Positions 7,950 to 16,889 of a stretch of 64,000 bases of DNA are shown one piece after another (position 1 is the stretch's first letter; each line of letters opens with the position of its first letter). Both the position numbers and the translations under genes were made by a program. The DNA is from JBGSKV01 sp041740975 (GTDB taxonomy: Bacteria; Bdellovibrionota_B; Oligoflexia; Oligoflexales; JALZUQ01), in contig JBGSKV010000083.1 of assembly GCA_041740975.1 (NCBI GenBank), positions 1 to 64,000 on the forward strand, read 5' to 3'. Below the pieces are notes generated by a model, which was not told the DNA's origin, made no database searches, and was given only the letters and a program-made list of their open reading frames with translations.

Positions 7950-8321
7950 CTACAAGAGGTCGCGTATCACGAGCTCAAGATTTTGTTGGATGTCTTCTTT
8001 CTTGAGGACAGCGTCTGCGCCTTGCTTCAAAAGGTACTCAGTACAGATAGCGACTTCATTGTCAGCATAGTAAGGCACTAGCATCAAAATTTTGGTTTCG
8101 ATACCTTGACCGCGGAGCTCTCTAATCATATCTGAGCCTTTCCAGTTGGAAAGCCTAGCATCGGCAATGACAAGGGCCGGTTTATAAGTCAAAAATTTCG
8201 TCATAGCCTCGACTGGCGACGTGGCCGTTTGCATGGTGAAGTTGAGGTTTCCGATAATGATCTTAATGAAATCCATAACATCGGGGTTAGCGTCGGTGAT
8301 TAAAATAGTTGGTGTAGGCAT
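7950..8321 (-). CDS. single-domain response regulator (receiver only)
   Basis: A 123-residue CheY-like receiver. It has the N-terminal ILITDANPDVMD (acidic pocket reduced to one conserved Asp, with the usual second acidic residue replaced by Ala), a phospho-acceptor Asp in VIADARLS at about residue 53, and the C-terminal Lys in DAVLKKED. There is no output domain. Such proteins relay phosphate or act by protein contact. No kinase lies next to it. GGGAGC precedes the ATG. The DA in place of a DD pair near the N-terminus may alter Mg2+ binding. Confidence 0.85.
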   Translation of the reverse strand: MPTPTILITDANPDVMDFIKIIIGNLNFTMQTATSPVEAMTKFLTYKPALVIADARLSNWKGSDMIRELRGQGIETKILMLVPYYADNEVAICTEYLLKQGADAVLKKEDIQQNLELVIRDLL

Positions 8322-8522
8322 GAATAGCTCCCTTTCTTGTTAGAAGGAGCATGGCGCCAGGATACTTTTTCTTCGACCTGGGTTGGAAAATCGGACTCCA
8401 AATCTACGAAATTTACTAATATTTTGTATTTATTGGATTTAATTTGGTTCGACTAAGTCAAAAACGAACCTTGGCACCTATCTATTTATTGGATATGACG
8501 TGGAGCACGGACAGGATCTAGT

Positions 8523-9653
8523 ATGTTTAACACCGCCATGTTGCTCCCAATCGATATCGTTATCAGTTCACTAATCGTGATGGCCCTGCTGTTTTCAAGT
8601 TCTAGAAAAAAAATGGGCTCAATTCTTTTGGCCAGCCTGATCGTCATATTCCTTTATCTTCATTTTTTGGCATTTGTTTACACCTCAGATGACGTGAAAC
8701 TTAAAGCAGAGACGTTTGGAACGTTTCGACCTTTGGGTTATTTGATCGGTCCTCTCATCTATTTTTATATTTTGTCAGTTACGACCACGGACTTGCGACT
8801 TAGATGGCGCGATGGGCTGCATCTGATTCCATCTTTTATTGCTCTTTTAACGACTTTGCCGCTTTTCTTTATGGATTCCGATAATAAGTATCTGCTCTCT
8901 CAGCTGGCCATAGAGCGAGGCTCAATTCAGCTACGGTTTTCGATTTTTGTAGGAGTTTGTTTAGTTTATTTGATTTTTTCATACCGTCAGATTGGTAAGT
9001 TCGAGCAGAAAATCAAACAACAATATTCTTCCATGCAATTGTGGAAGATTGGGTGGTTGCGTGCCTGTCTTCTCGCCACAGTCGTCGTTTGGGGCTGTTG
9101 CCTCATTTTCAGTATTTTTGGTCTCACTTCCGACAACCTAAAGTATGTCTCGCTGGCGCAAGTTTTCGCTTCGTATTTGATCGCCTTTACAGCTATACGG
9201 CGTTCTTTGTTGTTTTCTAAAGAAAAGCTGGAGCTGACCGCCCTTCCTGATACCGAGAATCTCGCTGGCCTAAGTCAGAAAGAAATTTTGGTGAAATATG
9301 GGTGGCATCCTGCTGACTTTGAATTCAAGAAAGAAAAGATTGCTCAGGTTATGCGGGACGAAAAACTATACAAAAACAATAAATTTCGATTGCGAGACTT
9401 TGCTGTGGCGGTGGATATCCCAGAGTATCAGGTGTCACAGTTAATTAATATTGGTTATAAAATGAACTTTTTTGATTTTGTAAACGGATACAGAATTAAA
9501 GAGGCGCAAGAACTTTTGCAGAATAGTTCTAAGAGGAACCTTAATATTATTGAAGTCGCCTATGAAGTTGGATTCAATTCAAAATCCACTTTCAATACTG
9601 CCTTCAAAAAATTTGTAGGCAAAACCCCCACGGAAGTTAGAGCCCAGAGTTAG
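8523..9653 (+). CDS. AraC-family regulator with multi-pass membrane sensor
   Basis: 376 residues. The first 220 or so hold about seven hydrophobic helices in pairs (for example FNTAMLLPIDIVISS, GYLIGPLIYFYILSV, LIAFTA), an arrangement known in membrane-bound AraC regulators. Residues from about 270 form the double helix-turn-helix: FRLRDFAVAVDI (first HTH), NFFDFVNGYRIKEAQELL (linker helix typical of AraC), then IIEVAYEVGFNSKSTFNTAF and GKTPTEVR at the end. It probably senses a membrane or periplasmic signal and binds DNA from the membrane. The adjacent lipoprotein genes are possible targets, but this is inference from position only. Confidence 0.85.
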   Translation: MFNTAMLLPIDIVISSLIVMALLFSSSRKKMGSILLASLIVIFLYLHFLAFVYTSDDVKLKAETFGTFRPLGYLIGPLIYFYILSVTTTDLRLRWRDGLHLIPSFIALLTTLPLFFMDSDNKYLLSQLAIERGSIQLRFSIFVGVCLVYLIFSYRQIGKFEQKIKQQYSSMQLWKIGWLRACLLATVVVWGCCLIFSIFGLTSDNLKYVSLAQVFASYLIAFTAIRRSLLFSKEKLELTALPDTENLAGLSQKEILVKYGWHPADFEFKKEKIAQVMRDEKLYKNNKFRLRDFAVAVDIPEYQVSQLINIGYKMNFFDFVNGYRIKEAQELLQNSSKRNLNIIEVAYEVGFNSKSTFNTAFKKFVGKTPTEVRAQS

Positions 9654-9851
9654 CTTGACTGACTTTCAAACCGGCGACCAATTCGTTGTCCCGCGCAACG
9701 ACGTGATGGGGTATATCTAAGCCTATGTAAACAAATGCCGTAAAAATAGGGGATCTAAGATCGCTTATTCAGGCACTAAACCAGAAAGACTCAGTTTTTT
9801 GGTGAGCCATGCCGATAGGACCATAATCCAGGTCGCTATTTGGGAATTCAG

Positions 9852-10523
9852 ATGAATTGTTTGCCAATCATTATTGTTCTCACTTTGGCTTCACTAATCC
9901 AAACTGGCTGCAAAAATCATTCGTCCAAGGCAGACTCTCCAAAAAAAGACTCCAATGAGAAAGCGGCCTTAACGGATAAAGACCCTTCAAAAACGGCAGA
10001 TTCTGACATTTCTAGTGGCTCGCTGAATAAGCCGAACGTGCCCCTTCCTACTATTGTCAAAGTAAAAAACCTATCCATTTTTATGAAAAGTCGTGATGAT
10101 TTGGATGTTTCAACTACTGCCAATCAAGCGCTGGATATCAGCCTTTGTCTTGAGGGTGATATGGCCTTCAATCGCGAAACTCTTGCCATTGTTTCTCATT
10201 CTATTGTATCGAAGCCCCTAACCGTGCGAATACTTTTTCATCCGTCCATCACAGTTCCTTCGCTCATAACTTATATCGAAAGAAAAGACGCATTAACTAA
10301 TCAAGTCCAATATCAATCCTTTCCAAATCGAAATGGCACTTACCAGACGAATTTTACGGTGAAGAACTTGGATGAAATTAGACTAGGAATTTCCTCAAGT
10401 GAACTGAGCCGACGATATTTTCATGACGAGGACTCTCACGACAAATGGCCAAAACCATTGATATTTTTCGATGTGCCGTGTGTTGATGACGGAAGTAAGA
10501 TCCCAAAATCAGTGTTGCAATAG
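9852..10523 (+). CDS. lipoprotein, unknown function
   Basis: About 223 residues. The ATG at 9852 is chosen over a TTG at 9840; it gives MNCLPIIIV...LIQTGC with the lipidated Cys at about 19. A Lys/Ser/Asp-rich linker of 50 residues follows, then a folded part of about 150 residues with two Cys (SLCLEG, DVPCVD). No recognised domain. The linker suggests that it is tethered at a distance from the membrane. Confidence 0.6.
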   Translation: MNCLPIIIVLTLASLIQTGCKNHSSKADSPKKDSNEKAALTDKDPSKTADSDISSGSLNKPNVPLPTIVKVKNLSIFMKSRDDLDVSTTANQALDISLCLEGDMAFNRETLAIVSHSIVSKPLTVRILFHPSITVPSLITYIERKDALTNQVQYQSFPNRNGTYQTNFTVKNLDEIRLGISSSELSRRYFHDEDSHDKWPKPLIFFDVPCVDDGSKIPKSVLQ

Positions 10524-10638
10524 TACGTTCAGACCGGGGTCGAGCTCTGCCTATAAATACCTAATAATACAATATAAATATCCAAAGACTGAAGTTTTGG
10601 GGCGCTTATACCGAAACTAGCATATCGGGAGTGCGTGT

Positions 10639-11712
10639 GTGATCAATCGTTTCAAAACACAATATATAATGGCTAAGCTTTTACTCGGCTTCGCTGTCTT
10701 GGGTGTAGCGGCCTGCTCAGAGACGTCTGGATTTCAAAGTAGTGGCGTCAGTAAGCCGAATGGTACGAACCCCAACGGTATTGGTAATAATAGCATTGGT
10801 GACGATGCCTATATTAATTCTGATTACTTTGCGCAGGTAGGTGAAATCGCCACCCAGAAATTTAATTTGACTTCAAGCGTCTCAAAGCGGGTCGATATTG
10901 TATGGGTCATTGATAATTCTTCATCAATGGATTTGGAAGCGCAGATCGTCAGAGACAACTTCAGTTCTTTCTTTCAACATTTGGATGGCAAAACAAGTCT
11001 CAAGCTGGGATTGATATCCACAAACGTCGGAAAAACAGGTGTCAACTTGCCAAAAACAGGTCCGAACTTTGCGCATGTGATCGATCGCGTCGAGAGTTGG
11101 GACTTGATGTACATGGCTCTTTTAGCGACCTGTGCCAAGGAAACAAATAATTTCAAAAACGATATTTTATGCGGTCAAGAAGACCGCAGTCTTCAAGGTG
11201 CTTTCGTTAGTTATAATAGTCCAGATCCCATCGTCAACGGTTCTCTTACGAATTTTTTCCGACCAGACGCGCACCGTGTGTACGTGTTTGTTACGGATGA
11301 CAACGCAAAGGGAGTTAAAGCATCTAACTTTTTGAACCTTCTTAGGATTGCGAACTTGAAGTTTACGCCAACTGTATTTGCGTTTGCGGCGCTACCATCG
11401 AGTGCGCAATGTTACACTCGCATCGGCACCGAATATATTGATCTTGCCAGGCAAACTGGAGGCAAAGCTTTCGATTTGTGTTCCAAGGATTGGAGTCAGC
11501 ACTATAATGACCTGACCTCTACCGTAGAAACGATTGCTAACACTGAGTTTCTTTTACGTCGCCGCCCATCCGAAATTCTGGAAGTTAGGATTGACAATGT
11601 ACCCGCTGCTGCCGGTGCCTATAGCCTTCTCGGTCAAAAAATCAGACTCAATCAGGGACTGGTCTCACCGTCTAGTCGTGAGTTTGAAGTTCGTTACCGA
11701 GTTAGCAAATAA
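10639..11712 (+). CDS. lipoprotein with von Willebrand A (VWA) domain
   Basis: 357 residues with a GTG start and GGGAG seven bases upstream. The lipoprotein signal ends GVAAC (Cys at about 28). After a Gly/Asn/Ser linker, a VWA domain begins at about residue 75: VDIVWVIDNSSSM contains the MIDAS DxSxS motif. FVTDDNAKG fits the later metal-site segment. Paired Cys (TCAK, LCGQ, QCYTR, LCSKD) suggest disulphides. VWA lipoproteins usually mediate metal-dependent protein contacts at the cell surface or in the periplasm. The gene overlaps the 3' end of the convergent tsaE by 11 bases. Confidence 0.8.
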   Translation: MINRFKTQYIMAKLLLGFAVLGVAACSETSGFQSSGVSKPNGTNPNGIGNNSIGDDAYINSDYFAQVGEIATQKFNLTSSVSKRVDIVWVIDNSSSMDLEAQIVRDNFSSFFQHLDGKTSLKLGLISTNVGKTGVNLPKTGPNFAHVIDRVESWDLMYMALLATCAKETNNFKNDILCGQEDRSLQGAFVSYNSPDPIVNGSLTNFFRPDAHRVYVFVTDDNAKGVKASNFLNLLRIANLKFTPTVFAFAALPSSAQCYTRIGTEYIDLARQTGGKAFDLCSKDWSQHYNDLTSTVETIANTEFLLRRRPSEILEVRIDNVPAAAGAYSLLGQKIRLNQGLVSPSSREFEVRYRVSK

Positions 11713-12133
11713 ATAATTCAAATTTTCTCGTTTTTTCGTCCAGAATTTCTACCCGAAGTTCGTGGGTATAATCGATCAATTGCTTGGCTTTTTCGGGCCA
11801 CTCCACAATAGCGCCTCGAGGGATCAATCCCCCAAATAACTCGTCTGAAGTCCTAAAGGGGCAGGTGTCAGCTCGATACATGTCAATATGGAAGTAGACG
11901 CTTGAACCCACATTATATTGGTTGAGATAAGCAAAGGTAGGAGATGTGACGGGCATATTGCTATCGAGACCCATAGCATAAAGGAGGTAGCGAGAGAATG
12001 TTGTTTTCCCTGCGCCCATTTCGCCTTGAAACGCCAAGTAGAATGGTTTGGTATTTTTAAGATGCACGGCCACTGTTTTTGCAAGCTCGGGCAATTCTTT
12101 AAGAGTGGCATTTTTTTCAAATATTTTTTGCAT
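11702..12133 (-). CDS. tsaE: tRNA threonylcarbamoyladenosine biosynthesis ATPase TsaE
   Basis: 143 residues, the normal length. The Walker A motif GEMGAGKTTFSR lies at about residue 37, TSPTFAYLNQY follows, and there is the HIDMYR segment typical of YjeE/TsaE. TsaE is the ATPase that drives the TsaBDE complex forming t6A at position 37 of ANN-decoding tRNAs. It is the last gene of the nine-gene operon, four bases after pdxJ. Its 3' end overlaps the convergent VWA gene. Confidence 0.93.
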   Translation of the reverse strand: MQKIFEKNATLKELPELAKTVAVHLKNTKPFYLAFQGEMGAGKTTFSRYLLYAMGLDSNMPVTSPTFAYLNQYNVGSSVYFHIDMYRADTCPFRTSDELFGGLIPRGAIVEWPEKAKQLIDYTHELRVEILDEKTRKFELFIC

Positions 12134-12137
12134 GAAT

Positions 12138-12884
12138 TTAGTTGGGCAAATGCTTTGAGTCGTTCAAAAGGGACAGCATATCTTTGACGGCTTGATCAAA
12201 GCCAACATAGATAGATCTTGCGACAATCGCATGACCGATATTAGCCTCTTCGGCATGAGTAATTTTTTGCAGCCAATGGGCATTGCCATAATGAAGGCCA
12301 TGTCCAAAGTGAACTTGGAGTCCCAGATCATGCGCGAAGTTGGACTTCTGATTCATGGACTCTACGAGTTTGCGCTGATCTTCTGTCGCGCGACAGCTGT
12401 CGATTTGTTCGCAGAAACGACCCGTATGGATCTCTACTGCTTTGGCGCCAAGCTTTAAGCTCGTTTCAAAGACCCGCTCGTCTGCTTCAACAAACAATGA
12501 CACGAGAATGCCGGCTTCATTAAGCTCGGCAATATGTCTCTCCAAAGTAGTTTTATTAGACTCTAAGTTCAATCCACCTTCTGTTGTCAGTTCTTCGCGT
12601 TTTTCAGGTACCAACGTCACGGCATGAGGTCGAATTGTTTTGGCAAAGCTGATCATTTCGGAAGTGGAGGCGATCTCCAGATTCAGTGGGATCGTGATGA
12701 CTTCTTTAATAATTTTAATATCGCGCTCATTGATATGACGGCGATCTTCGCGAAGATGTGCAGTAATGTTATGTGCTCCGGCAGTCTCGGCGAGCATGGC
12801 TGCATGAGCTGGATCGGGATAGGGTGCGCGACGAGCATTTCGGACAGTCGCGACGTGGTCTACATTTACACCTAATCGTATCAT
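12138..12884 (-). CDS. pdxJ: pyridoxine 5'-phosphate synthase PdxJ
   Basis: 248 residues. It starts MIRLGVNVDHVATVRNAR, the PdxJ signature, with TAHLREDRRHI, and EIHTGRFCE and HFGHGLHYGN in the second half. It condenses 3-amino-2-oxopropyl phosphate with deoxyxylulose 5-phosphate to give pyridoxine 5'-phosphate, the last ring-closing step of de novo vitamin B6 synthesis. The start ATG shares one base with the glmM stop (TAATG), indicating translational coupling. Confidence 0.96.
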   Translation of the reverse strand: MIRLGVNVDHVATVRNARRAPYPDPAHAAMLAETAGAHNITAHLREDRRHINERDIKIIKEVITIPLNLEIASTSEMISFAKTIRPHAVTLVPEKREELTTEGGLNLESNKTTLERHIAELNEAGILVSLFVEADERVFETSLKLGAKAVEIHTGRFCEQIDSCRATEDQRKLVESMNQKSNFAHDLGLQVHFGHGLHYGNAHWLQKITHAEEANIGHAIVARSIYVGFDQAVKDMLSLLNDSKHLPN

Positions 12885-14251
12885 TACTTTTTTTCTTCGA
12901 AATTATTAATGGATTTGATCGTCTCTCTCGTGAGTTCATCGACAATCTGCGAGATGAGGCCGATCTCTTGACCTTCCACCATAATACGAGCCTTTTGTTC
13001 AGTGCCTGAGTAGCGGAAAAGCACGCGTCCCGAAGTGCCAAGCTGTTTTTCGACGTTATCGAGGCAAACTTTGAGATGCGGCAATTTTTCGAGTGGAATC
13101 TTTCTTTCAACTTCAAAGGATTTTGTAACCTGAGGAAGTTTTTTAATGATTTTACGAAGCTCGCTTAAGGCGGTTTTTTCACTGCTCACGACACGTAAGA
13201 GTTGAAGTGCCGCTAAGATACCATCTCCGGTCGTGGAAATATCGCTGAAGATAATATGGCCGGACTGTTCGCCACCCAGGTTATAACCATTCTTGTCCAT
13301 TTCTTTAAAAACATAACGATCGCCGACTTTCACCCGAACAAGCTTGCCACCATGTTCCTTTAGCGCGGTTTCAAGCCCCATATTGCTCATGACGGTCGAA
13401 ACCACCGTGTTTTTGGCGAGTTCTTTATTCTTGAGCATATGAACGCCCACAACAGCAAGAAACTCGTCACCATCCAATAAATCACCATTGGCATCACAGG
13501 CCATAATGCGATCGGCATCGCCGTCAAACGCAAATCCAATGTCTGCCTTGTAAAGGCGAACCTTATTTTGCATGTCTTCTGGATGAAGCGCGCCGCAGTT
13601 CAAATTAATATTAAGACCATTCGGTTGGACTCCAAGGCAAAATACTTCGGCGCCAAGTTCCTCGAAAACTTTGGGAGCCACTTTGTAAGAGGCTCCGTTT
13701 GCACAGTCGATGACAATTCGCATGCCGTCTAAGCGTAAATTTCTTGGGAACTGCTCTTTTAAAAACACCGCATACTGTCCAATGGCATCGTCCACGCGGC
13801 GGGCGCGACCGATACCGGCGCCTGTAGGCATATTTTCTTGCAGCTCTGAACTTTCCATCAGAGCTTCAAGTTTGTCTTCAACTTCGTCAGGAAGCTTTTC
13901 TCCATCGTGATCGAAGATTTTGATGCCGTTATCATAATAGGGATTGTGTGAAGCAGAAATAACAATACCTGCACAGGCTCGCATGCCACTAGTCAGGTAA
14001 GCAATGCCAGGCGTGGGCAAGGGCCCCAAAAAACCAACATCGACGCCGACGCTACAGATGCCCGACGCGAGCGCTTGTTCCAACATATATCCGCTTCGTC
14101 GAGTGTCTTTGCCAATCAAAACCTTGGGAGTCGGGTAGCGTTTTTTAAAATACACCCCAATAGCTTGCCCAAGTTTCAAAGCCAAATCAGGAGAGATAGG
14201 ATGCTGGTTAGCTGTTCCTCGAATGCCATCGGTTCCAAAAAGGCGAGCCAC
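12884..14251 (-). CDS. glmM: phosphoglucosamine mutase GlmM
   Basis: 455 residues. The N-terminal FGTDGIRG, catalytic SASHNP (phosphoserine at residue 101), metal-binding DGDADRI at about 243 and phosphate-binding RYSGTE near the C-terminus are all present. It converts glucosamine 6-phosphate to glucosamine 1-phosphate for UDP-GlcNAc, the precursor of peptidoglycan and LPS. It lies 21 bases after cdaR. In Firmicutes the cdaA-cdaR-glmM order is conserved and GlmM restrains CdaA; the same order here suggests the same coupling. Confidence 0.96.
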   Translation of the reverse strand: MARLFGTDGIRGTANQHPISPDLALKLGQAIGVYFKKRYPTPKVLIGKDTRRSGYMLEQALASGICSVGVDVGFLGPLPTPGIAYLTSGMRACAGIVISASHNPYYDNGIKIFDHDGEKLPDEVEDKLEALMESSELQENMPTGAGIGRARRVDDAIGQYAVFLKEQFPRNLRLDGMRIVIDCANGASYKVAPKVFEELGAEVFCLGVQPNGLNINLNCGALHPEDMQNKVRLYKADIGFAFDGDADRIMACDANGDLLDGDEFLAVVGVHMLKNKELAKNTVVSTVMSNMGLETALKEHGGKLVRVKVGDRYVFKEMDKNGYNLGGEQSGHIIFSDISTTGDGILAALQLLRVVSSEKTALSELRKIIKKLPQVTKSFEVERKIPLEKLPHLKVCLDNVEKQLGTSGRVLFRYSGTEQKARIMVEGQEIGLISQIVDELTRETIKSINNFEEKK

Positions 14252-14272
14252 GTTTGTATCTCCAAAGGTTAC

Positions 14273-15235
14273 TTAGTTTTGCGTTCTAGTAGGCGCTGGG
14301 GTTCTGGAAGCAGCGCGGATCTGTAATACCACATTCTCGGGGTTTGTCTCGATAAGTACTGTATCACTAGGTATTTTGACTTGAATTTTCTTCTCGTGGC
14401 TCCCCGGTTGGAGGTCCCTGGCATCAACAAAAGCGCTTAAATCCTCGACTTTTACAAAGCCAATAACGCCGGCGGCGCCTTGAATCTCGATATCGACGGC
14501 GGCAGGTTTTGCCGTGGTTCGCAAGGAGGTTCCGGTGACTTCCACGGGGATCGAAAGAAACTTTTTATTAACTTTAGACTCGCCAACTTGGATTTTGATC
14601 TTGGCGTTTAATGAAGAGATATTCGAAGGATCCACTCCGGCTGGCGGAATGATGCTCGCATCCAAAACTTTGCTTTCTGAAATATCACTAATATCCTTAG
14701 TCTCGGTGAACACTTTGTCGAGTTTAGAAATCACGGATTTGATTCCGCTTACTTTTACGTAGGCAGGCTCGACAGTCACTTTTTCGACGGAAAACCCAGT
14801 CGCAGGTGAGCCTTGTAAGACTTCTTTAAGCTCAAGCATGCGTTCGAAGCGTTCATCAATTTCTAAATCCAAAAGGGGGTCGATGATGCGCACGGAGACT
14901 CGCTTGTCCCATTCGCCGACGAGATTTGCCCGAGTCAATTGGTAGCGAACAGTGCCTTTCGTAGCCTTAGGAAGGTTAATATCAGCTGTAATATTAGCAC
15001 TCGCAATGGCAGGGCCCATGGCAGCGCGGGGGCCCCGTATCGTCACATACTTGGTTCTTGTCGCGCCGTCGCGAACCATCAAACCGTTGGGCAGCAAAAT
15101 ATTGACCGTGAGTCGTCGGTTCACTTCAAGAGTCTCTTCACCGTGAATAAAGTACCACGTTGCGCAGGCCAGGGTGAGAGCCACCACTTTAAACCGAAAG
15201 TTATTGAGAACGGCGCGCTTTAAGAATTTGGTCAT
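14273..15235 (-). CDS. cdaR: YbbR-domain protein (CdaR-like)
   Basis: 320 residues. A short cytoplasmic N-terminus and one membrane helix (about 14-30: FKVVALTLACATWYF) are followed by extracytoplasmic YbbR repeats, seen in the repeating pattern of LPNGLMVRDGATRTKYVTIRG, VEPAYVKVSGIKS and VDIEIQGAAG. YbbR proteins bind and modulate the diadenylate cyclase CdaA. Its ATG overlaps the cdaA stop by 4 nt. The tail is rich in Ala/Pro/Thr. Confidence 0.88.
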   Translation of the reverse strand: MTKFLKRAVLNNFRFKVVALTLACATWYFIHGEETLEVNRRLTVNILLPNGLMVRDGATRTKYVTIRGPRAAMGPAIASANITADINLPKATKGTVRYQLTRANLVGEWDKRVSVRIIDPLLDLEIDERFERMLELKEVLQGSPATGFSVEKVTVEPAYVKVSGIKSVISKLDKVFTETKDISDISESKVLDASIIPPAGVDPSNISSLNAKIKIQVGESKVNKKFLSIPVEVTGTSLRTTAKPAAVDIEIQGAAGVIGFVKVEDLSAFVDARDLQPGSHEKKIQVKIPSDTVLIETNPENVVLQIRAASRTPAPTRTQN

Positions 15236-16086
15236 TTGCGAACTCCTTTGAGGAGTGCACGTAACTTATCCGGAATCAAGTTCACAGATCCCGGCTCATT
15301 TTCGACTACGGTTTCTTCGTCTTCAAAATCCTCTTCCGTCATCAACATATCGCGAAGTTCTTGGCGGAGGTTTTTGGCGTCTAGACGGCGCGAAATACGG
15401 CCATCGACGACAAGTGAAATAATCCCGACTTCTTCGGAAACGGTGACAACGATAGCATCGGTTTCTTGGCTAATGCCAATCGCCGCGCGATGACGAGTTC
15501 CCAGGTTCGGATCGAGGTTTTCTTTGCGTGTAAGGGGTAAAAAACAGCCGGCAGCCGCAATACGGCCTCGCTGAATGATAACCGCGCCATCATGAATAGG
15601 TCCGGACGTTTGAAAAATAGAAACCAAAATCTCTTTGGAAACCCGGGCGTCGAGTTTGATGCCGATTTCGACGTAGCGACTCAGAATAATATTTCGCTCG
15701 ATCACGATAAGGGCGCCGATGCGACGAGACGCCAACGACTGGACCGCGCGCGCGATCTCGTCAATGACGTAGCCCGGCGAAACGTTTTCGGTGTTGGGAA
15801 TAAACGGCTTCTTACCCATGCGACTGAGGACATGTCGGATGTCTTCTTGGAACAAAATGACTAAAATAATGAAAAAGCTCGAATAGAACTTACTCATCAC
15901 TTTGTTTAAGGCGGTAAGAGGAAGTACGGAAGAAATCATCCATGCCGCGATGACGAACAAGACTCCGGTAAGGACCTGTGCCGCACGCGTACCGCTGATA
16001 ATGATCAGCAAATGATAGATAATAAAAGCCAGGATCAATATGTCTATTGATGCCCAAAAGTTAAATTGGCTTAAGACTTCGGTCAA
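15232..16086 (-). CDS. cdaA: diadenylate cyclase CdaA (c-di-AMP synthase)
   Basis: 284 residues. Three hydrophobic helices in the first 80 are followed by a DAC domain (about 100-235) with both catalytic motifs: DGA (166-168, in GPIHDGAVII) and RHR (198-200, in GTRHRAA). It makes c-di-AMP from two ATP at the inner membrane. c-di-AMP controls potassium and osmolyte balance in Gram-positives; CdaA with CdaR is less usual in Gram-negative bacteria. The gene overlaps both folP (upstream) and cdaR (downstream) by 4 nt. No phosphodiesterase or recognised c-di-AMP target is in the window. Confidence 0.95.
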   Translation of the reverse strand: MTEVLSQFNFWASIDILILAFIIYHLLIIISGTRAAQVLTGVLFVIAAWMISSVLPLTALNKVMSKFYSSFFIILVILFQEDIRHVLSRMGKKPFIPNTENVSPGYVIDEIARAVQSLASRRIGALIVIERNIILSRYVEIGIKLDARVSKEILVSIFQTSGPIHDGAVIIQRGRIAAAGCFLPLTRKENLDPNLGTRHRAAIGISQETDAIVVTVSEEVGIISLVVDGRISRRLDAKNLRQELRDMLMTEEDFEDEETVVENEPGSVNLIPDKLRALLKGVRK

Positions 16087-16883
16087 TGCACATTTCCTTG
16101 CAACATTTTTCGCAGATCAATCAGAGGTCCCGGCACGTGGGTTCGAATCATCTGGATCCCAGACATCAGAAGTCCCGCTTCCAAGGCTTTGGAAGCTTGA
16201 TCCCGAACGGCAGGGTCTTCTAAGTCGAGCCATCGTCCTATAAAGGACTTGCGGGAAATGCCAATCACCACATTATGTGTTTTTACCATTTGAGTACAAG
16301 AATTTAAAAGCTGCCAATTGACAGGATCGGTCTTGCCAAAGCCAATACCTGGATCCAGCCAAATATCTTCAGACCTAAATCCATGCACTTGGAGGCGAGT
16401 GCTTGTCTCTGCAAAAAAAGCTTCGACAGTAGACACATCCGTAAGCGGATGCTTTTGCATATTCGCCGGCGTGCCGTGTTTATGCATTGCGATGTAGGAA
16501 AGGTTAGGGAATTGGGAACTCAGCTCGCTCAAGTACGAGCCTTCCACTGCACCGTTGACGTCATTGATAAAATCCACACCCAAATCACAGGCGCGGCGCA
16601 TGATATCGGGCTTGTAAGTATCGACGCTCACTCGGACAACGGGGGGACGGTTTTGAAGTTTTTTGAGGAGCGGTTCTAGTCGAGACCACTCTGTTTCTAA
16701 ATCAACCGGCTGCGCACCTGGACGTGTGGACTCGGCGCCTAGGTCGAGTATATCTGTGCCTTGTTCCATGAGAGTTTGCGTGTGTTTGTAGGCCGCGTCA
16801 AAATTGAGAAAAGCTCCACCATCCGAAAACGAGTCGGGGGTAAGATTCACCACACCCATAATCAGGAAGGGTTTCTGTTCCAT
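16083..16883 (-). CDS. folP: dihydropteroate synthase FolP
   Basis: 266 residues. The signature MGVVNLTPDSFSDGG at the N-terminus, GAESTRPGA at about 50, INDVNG, and DPGIGFGKT with GISRKSF in the second half are all present. It joins p-aminobenzoate to dihydropterin pyrophosphate in folate synthesis and is the sulphonamide target. It is seven bases downstream of ftsH and overlaps cdaA by 4 nt. Confidence 0.96.
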   Translation of the reverse strand: MEQKPFLIMGVVNLTPDSFSDGGAFLNFDAAYKHTQTLMEQGTDILDLGAESTRPGAQPVDLETEWSRLEPLLKKLQNRPPVVRVSVDTYKPDIMRRACDLGVDFINDVNGAVEGSYLSELSSQFPNLSYIAMHKHGTPANMQKHPLTDVSTVEAFFAETSTRLQVHGFRSEDIWLDPGIGFGKTDPVNWQLLNSCTQMVKTHNVVIGISRKSFIGRWLDLEDPAVRDQASKALEAGLLMSGIQMIRTHVPGPLIDLRKMLQGNVH

Positions 16884-16889
16884 TGAAAC

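Noticed and set aside
8470..8490. TTGGCACC upstream of the AraC regulator as a sigma-54 -24 element.
   Set aside because: No GC at the required 10-base distance; the downstream sequence is TATTTATTGG.
12769..13116. Long open frames on both strands inside glmM and other operon genes.
   Set aside because: They are shadows of clear, family-matching genes and have no binding sites or protein-like patterns.
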